A program made the translations under genes and the position numbers. A stretch of DNA of 5,522 nt, taken from assembly GCA_015491055.1 (NCBI GenBank), contig WFWP01000022.1:1-5522 (forward strand), given 5' to 3'. Origin of the DNA: Patescibacteria group bacterium (GTDB lineage Bacteria; Patescibacteriota; Minisyncoccia; Phycocordibacterales; UBA2100). The notes beneath the pieces were generated by a model, which saw only the letters and a program-made list of their open reading frames with translations, had not been told where the DNA came from and did not search any database. Positions 4,075 through 5,522 of this stretch are shown here, one piece after another (within the stretch, counting starts at the first letter, position 1; each line of letters opens with the position of its first letter).

Positions 4075-4740
4075 TCAGAATCCCAGTGTTTGTGTCAGAG
4101 CAAATCGTTTGGGTTTTAACCAGTCTGACGTATCTATGGGCAGTTCTTTTGTTGTGCCGAAATCCGTATATTTCACGGACTTGTTTTCCAGTATATAATC
4201 AAATATTTTTTTTGTGATTTCCACATCTTTCCGGCAGTATTTTTTTATTTTTTCAATTTCTCCGTTTTGCCACCATCGTATAGCATCCAAACCGCTGCCG
4301 GATTTTCTTACACCCAAAGTGGCCGATGCGACATCATCCAATTTCAATCTTCTACCTAGTGATTTTTGTATCTCAACCATCAAGTCAAGGCTTTTTATCG
4401 CGGTTAAGTCTCCGGGGTAATACTTGTTAAGCAAGGGGATATCAAAATGATCCGAGTTGTATCCCACCAGCATATCGATTTTTTCAATAGTGCTCCATAA
4501 TTTGTCCAATTCATCGTACATGTATGAATGATATTCGCGCGTTGCGGAGTCCCATGTAACGACAACGGATATGTCCAGAGCCGACACATCGCGACTGCCG
4601 ACTTGATCAAAAGTATTTTGCGTTTCAATATCAAATATTACATAATTCACATTCGCGCAGTTACCTGTGGGTGACTGTTCGGATTTTTCAAGGGTTACAT
4701 TTCTGTTTTTAAATACAAATTGTGTTTTTGGTTTTTGCAT
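4075..4740 (-). CDS. DEDDy-type 3'-5' exonuclease / RNase H-like domain protein (YprB-like)
   Basis: This 221-residue protein has an RNase H-fold exonuclease core. Exo I is FDIET (residues 36-40, with D37 and E39). Exo II is GYNSDHFDIPLL (93-104, with D100), followed by SLDLM (117-121). Exo III is YCRKD (168-172), where Y-x3-D marks the DEDDy subclass. Such two-metal enzymes remove nucleotides from 3' ends of DNA or RNA. The closest family in my judgement is the stand-alone RNase_H_2/YprB type, not a polymerase proofreading domain, because no polymerase follows. The first 30 residues precede the fold, and about 40 residues after Exo III form a tail of unknown role. The ATG is at 4740-4738 and the TGA at 4077-4075. 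There is no Shine-Dalgarno, and an extended -10 lies 26 bp before the start. The gene stands alone, convergent with the heat-shock gene and divergent from the pilin-like genes. The substrate cannot be deduced. Confidence 0.85.
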   Translation of the reverse strand: MQKPKTQFVFKNRNVTLEKSEQSPTGNCANVNYVIFDIETQNTFDQVGSRDVSALDISVVVTWDSATREYHSYMYDELDKLWSTIEKIDMLVGYNSDHFDIPLLNKYYPGDLTAIKSLDLMVEIQKSLGRRLKLDDVASATLGVRKSGSGLDAIRWWQNGEIEKIKKYCRKDVEITKKIFDYILENKSVKYTDFGTTKELPIDTSDWLKPKRFALTQTLGF

Positions 4741-4766
4741 ACCCGTATATTTAACGTATGCGCGGT

Positions 4767-4775
4767 ATTATAACA
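4767..4775 (-). promoter_or_regulatory. Extended -10 of the exonuclease gene
   Basis: Read on the minus strand this is TGTTATAAT, a perfect extended -10. It ends 26 bp before the ATG, predicting a leader of about 20 nt. No clear -35 is found at the usual distance. The 87-bp gap to the divergent pilin-like gene must hold promoters for both directions. Confidence 0.6.
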
Positions 4776-4827
4776 TATATACATTGCGCATTGTTTTTTT
4801 GTATTGTTTTGATATCGTATAAGGTAT

Positions 4828-5148
4828 ATGTTGGAGAGATTTTATTCTAATATATTCGTACATTCGCAAGAGTTGATAAACCCATTGTCCGGATCCGGAT
4901 TTGGAGACAGTTTACAGGGATTCTTAAAGGGTGTGTTGGGCATAGCCATGTATATCGGCGTGCCCGTTATAGGTGTTGTTTTGGTGTATGCGGGATTCAA
5001 ATTCTTGCTTGCGCGCGGAAATTCCGATAAGATCAATGAGGCAACTTACAATATATCTTGGGTGCTTGTAGGTATTGCGGCGGTTTTGGGCGCATGGGCA
5101 TTGACATTGTTGATAGATTCAACCATAAGCAATATCATATCAAATTAG
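4828..5148 (+). CDS. TrbC/VirB2-like (CPR T4SS_pilin-type) small membrane protein
   Basis: This 106-residue protein has two hydrophobic helices (about 33-61 and 76-96). A short polar loop, ARGNSDKINEAT (62-73), joins them. The first helix is preceded by INPLSGSGFGDSLQGFLKG. This pattern (INPL, then a helix ending YAGFKFL, a charged G-N/D-x-x-K loop, and W-V-L-V-G-I in helix two) is typical of the pilin-like proteins common in Parcubacteria and related to the VirB2/TrbC pilin family of type IV secretion. It is membrane-embedded and may be polymerised into a surface fibre, though that role is inferred from family resemblance. AAGG at 4821-4824 is a weak Shine-Dalgarno only three bases from the ATG; TATAAG at 4818-4823 overlaps it. 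No cleavable signal peptide is obvious. A second gene of the same architecture starts 67 bp downstream. Alternatively it may be a general two-helix membrane protein. Confidence 0.8.
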   Translation: MLERFYSNIFVHSQELINPLSGSGFGDSLQGFLKGVLGIAMYIGVPVIGVVLVYAGFKFLLARGNSDKINEATYNISWVLVGIAAVLGAWALTLLIDSTISNIISN

Positions 5149-5186
5149 ACGCAAGACCATTATAACGAAGCGGCAGTTTGATTTTG

Positions 5187-5195
5187 TGTTATAGT
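5187..5195 (+). promoter_or_regulatory. Extended -10 of the second pilin-like gene
   Basis: TGTTATAGT is an extended -10 with one mismatch, followed by a repeat of TATAGT at 5196-5201. It ends 20 bp before the ATG at 5216, so the leader would be about 13 nt. The second pilin-like gene can therefore be transcribed separately from the first, though read-through is also possible. Confidence 0.4.
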
Positions 5196-5215
5196 TATAG
5201 TTAAAGATAAACATT

Positions 5216-5473
5216 ATGACCTTTTCGGAGATTGTAGACAAAATAATAGATTTGGTGAATATGACAATTCCTTTGCTTATATCTTTGGCGGTAGTTTTAT
5301 TTTTCTTTCATACGGGTAAGGGTATATTCAAAGGGGGAGACAGCGCAACATTTAAGTCGGAACTGAATATAACTTTATTTTGGGGAGTTATTATTATATT
5401 TGTCATGGTGTCCATATGGGGCATATTGAACTTTTTGGGTAGCGAACTCAATTTAATTCGTTCCGGATTGTAA
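5216..5473 (+). CDS. Second T4SS_pilin-like small membrane protein
   Basis: This 85-residue protein has two transmembrane helices (about 12-37 and 52-73) separated by a polar loop, KGGDSATFKSELN (39-51). The second helix, LFWGVIIIFVMVSIWGILNF, carries the W-G-(hydrophobic)-F-V-M-V-S-(I/V)-W-G pattern that is characteristic of the CPR pilin-like T4SS_pilin family. The topology is the same as its upstream neighbour, but sequence similarity between the two is low, so they look like different family branches, not a recent duplication. A surface or secretion-linked role is inferred from the family; no VirB4-type ATPase or other secretion gene is in the window. The ATG at 5216 has no clear Shine-Dalgarno. 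The TAA at 5471-5473 lies 7 bp before another possible start at 5481. Confidence 0.78.
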   Translation: MTFSEIVDKIIDLVNMTIPLLISLAVVLFFFHTGKGIFKGGDSATFKSELNITLFWGVIIIFVMVSIWGILNFLGSELNLIRSGL

Positions 5474-5480
5474 AGCAATC

Positions 5481-5522
5481 ATGTGCATATTCATATTTGT
5501 AAACTTTGCGCAAGTCATCCAG
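5481..5522 (+). CDS. Possible start of a further membrane or secreted protein, cut by window end
   Basis: An ATG seven bases after the preceding stop opens a frame of 14 codons with no stop up to the window edge (MCIFIFVNFAQVIQ). The residues are hydrophobic, as at the start of a signal peptide or another pilin-like protein, and the spacing suits an operon. Fourteen codons are too few to prove a gene, and no Shine-Dalgarno is present. Confidence 0.25.
   Translation, partial: MCIFIFVNFAQVIQ

Overview
The window looks like chromosomal DNA of a bacterium from the Candidate Phyla Radiation (Patescibacteria, most like Parcubacteria). That placement is inferred, not proven. It rests on two short two-helix proteins of the CPR-type T4SS_pilin/TrbC-VirB2-like kind, very compact spacing, divergent versions of core enzymes, and almost no Shine-Dalgarno sequences. 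The base composition is moderately AT-rich. TGA ends two genes in natural positions, so nothing suggests a recoded TGA.

Layout. Positions 77-2330 (+) hold a tight three-gene cluster: a small helical protein of unknown function, the universal P-loop ATPase/GTPase YchF, and a divergent FolD (one-carbon/folate enzyme). At 2386-2458 lies tRNA-Phe(GAA). It is followed by about 180 bp of GC-rich, non-coding, hairpin-rich DNA that ends in a second, 19/20-identical copy of the tRNA 3' end. After this come a PrsW-family intramembrane protease (2679-3386, +) and a small heat-shock protein with a long acidic N-terminus (3424-3993, +). A DEDDy exonuclease/RNase H-like protein lies convergent to these (4075-4740, -). 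It is divergent from two pilin-like membrane proteins (4828-5148 and 5216-5473, +). A further reading frame may begin at 5481 and run off the window.

Regulation. At least five upstream regions carry an extended -10 element (TGN followed by TATAAT or one mismatch) without a convincing -35. Predicted leaders are mostly very short, and the protease mRNA may be leaderless. No strong intrinsic terminator was found.

The most interesting structure is the block behind tRNA-Phe. It has the layout of an integration or duplication scar: a complete tRNA, about 155 bp of unlike composition, then a duplicate of the tRNA 3' end. It also contains a perfect 10-bp hairpin and an inverted copy of the T-arm. 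It encodes no recombinase, so any mobility would need help from elsewhere. I see no defence system, CRISPR array or complete mobile element. The rest is ordinary housekeeping and envelope content for such a genome.
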